The position numbers and the translations under genes are program-made. The notes under the pieces were generated by a model, which saw nothing but the letters and a program-made list of their open reading frames with translations, was not told the origin of the DNA and searched no databases. Shown one piece after another: positions 63,560 to 64,000 of a stretch of DNA of 64,000 nucleotides (within the stretch, counting starts at the first letter, position 1; every line of letters starts with the position of its first letter). Source of the DNA: Huaxiibacter chinensis (GTDB taxonomy: Bacteria; Pseudomonadota; Gammaproteobacteria; Enterobacterales; Enterobacteriaceae); the NCBI RefSeq assembly GCF_022171985.1, contig NZ_JAJVHF010000001.1, forward strand, positions 496,001-560,000, given 5' to 3'.

Positions 63560-64000
63560 TCAGCCGCGTCTTGCACGCTGGATATCACGTACGCGCTGCT
63601 TTTCAGCCCTTGCCATCAGATACCAGGCGATAAAGCCGATGACTCCAACGACACCCAGGATAATCGACGCCAGGGCGTTGATCTCAGGGTTCACCCCCAT
63701 GCGCACGCTGGAGAAGACCAGCATCGGCAGCGTTGTTGCCCCCGGTCCGGAGACAAAGCTGGCGATAACCAGATCGTCAAGCGACAGGGTAAACGCCAGC
63801 AGCCAGCCGGAGATCACCGCAGGCATAATCATCGGCAAGGTGATGATGAAAAAGACCTTCAGCGGCGTAGCGCCTAGATCCATCGCGGCTTCTTCGATGG
63901 AGTGGTCCAGTTCGCGCAGACGAGACGAGATCACCACCGCGACATACGCGGTACAGAAGGTGACGTGCGCCAGCCAGATGGTCAGCATACCGCGATCGGC
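63560..64000 (-). CDS. potI: Putrescine ABC transporter permease PotI, C-terminal part
   Basis: PotI is one of two permeases of the PotFGHI putrescine importer. The last 147 residues are visible; the 5' end lies beyond position 64000. The EAA loop EEAAMDLGATPLKVFFIITL, which contacts the ATPase, and the last two membrane helices are present. It ends in the family C-terminus RDIQRARRG. Its place beside ybjO and rlmC matches E. coli. Confidence 0.95.
   Translation of the reverse strand, partial: ADRGMLTIWLAHVTFCTAYVAVVISSRLRELDHSIEEAAMDLGATPLKVFFIITLPMIMPAVISGWLLAFTLSLDDLVIASFVSGPGATTLPMLVFSSVRMGVNPEINALASIILGVVGVIGFIAWYLMARAEKQRVRDIQRARRG

Overview
The window is chromosomal DNA from an enterobacterium close to the Enterobacter/Lelliottia group. 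Almost every backbone gene has an E. coli-like protein and the same order as the E. coli ftsK-lrp to potI segment: ftsK, lrp, trxB, cydDC, aat, infA, clpA-clpS, cspD, macAB, ybjX, ybjD, aqpZ, lysO, hcp-hcr, poxB, ltaE, ybjT, ybjS, amiD, ybjQ, ybjP, artPIQM, artJ, rlmC, ybjO, potI. The genus is inferred from gene content and was not tested. No insertion sequence, phage gene, rRNA or tRNA gene was found. ftsK is cut by the left edge and potI by the right edge.

Four places depart from the E. coli K-12 order I remember. (1) Between infA and clpA (7584-8431) lies a small CRISPR array with type I-F repeats, four repeats and three 32-base spacers, without any cas gene. This is a known chromosomal site of type I-F systems, and I see no serW tRNA there. 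(2) Between hcr and poxB (22414-28422) lies a sugar cluster: a porin, a DUF2057 periplasmic protein, a MurP-like PTS permease and a YfeW-like serine hydrolase in one operon, divergent from a MurR-like RpiR regulator. A DoxX membrane protein follows. (3) Between ybjS and amiD (33988-53405) lies a chitin-degradation and secretion island: a GH19 chitinase, a small lytic transglycosylase, a large GH18 chitinase, a full gspC-to-gspO type II secretion operon, a divergent gspAB pair and a CRP-fold regulator. (4) Between artJ and rlmC lies an unnamed OmpR-type two-component pair.

The parts fit together as follows. TrxB and CydDC serve thiol balance and cytochrome bd assembly. ClpS and ClpA are the N-end-rule adaptor and the unfoldase. 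MacAB is an efflux pump, and Hcp-Hcr handles nitric oxide stress. The Art genes form an arginine ABC importer with two binding proteins; artJ has a near-perfect ARG box. In the chitin island the two chitinases, with signal peptides, PKD domains and CBM5/12 chitin-binding modules, are the obvious cargo of the adjacent secretion system. In the sugar cluster the gene set suggests uptake of MurNAc or a related cell-wall sugar; no MurQ etherase is encoded here.

The most interesting points are the cas-less I-F array at the I-F locus, the porin-DUF2057-PTS-hydrolase operon, and a GspA whose ATPase motifs are destroyed while its peptidoglycan-binding end is kept.
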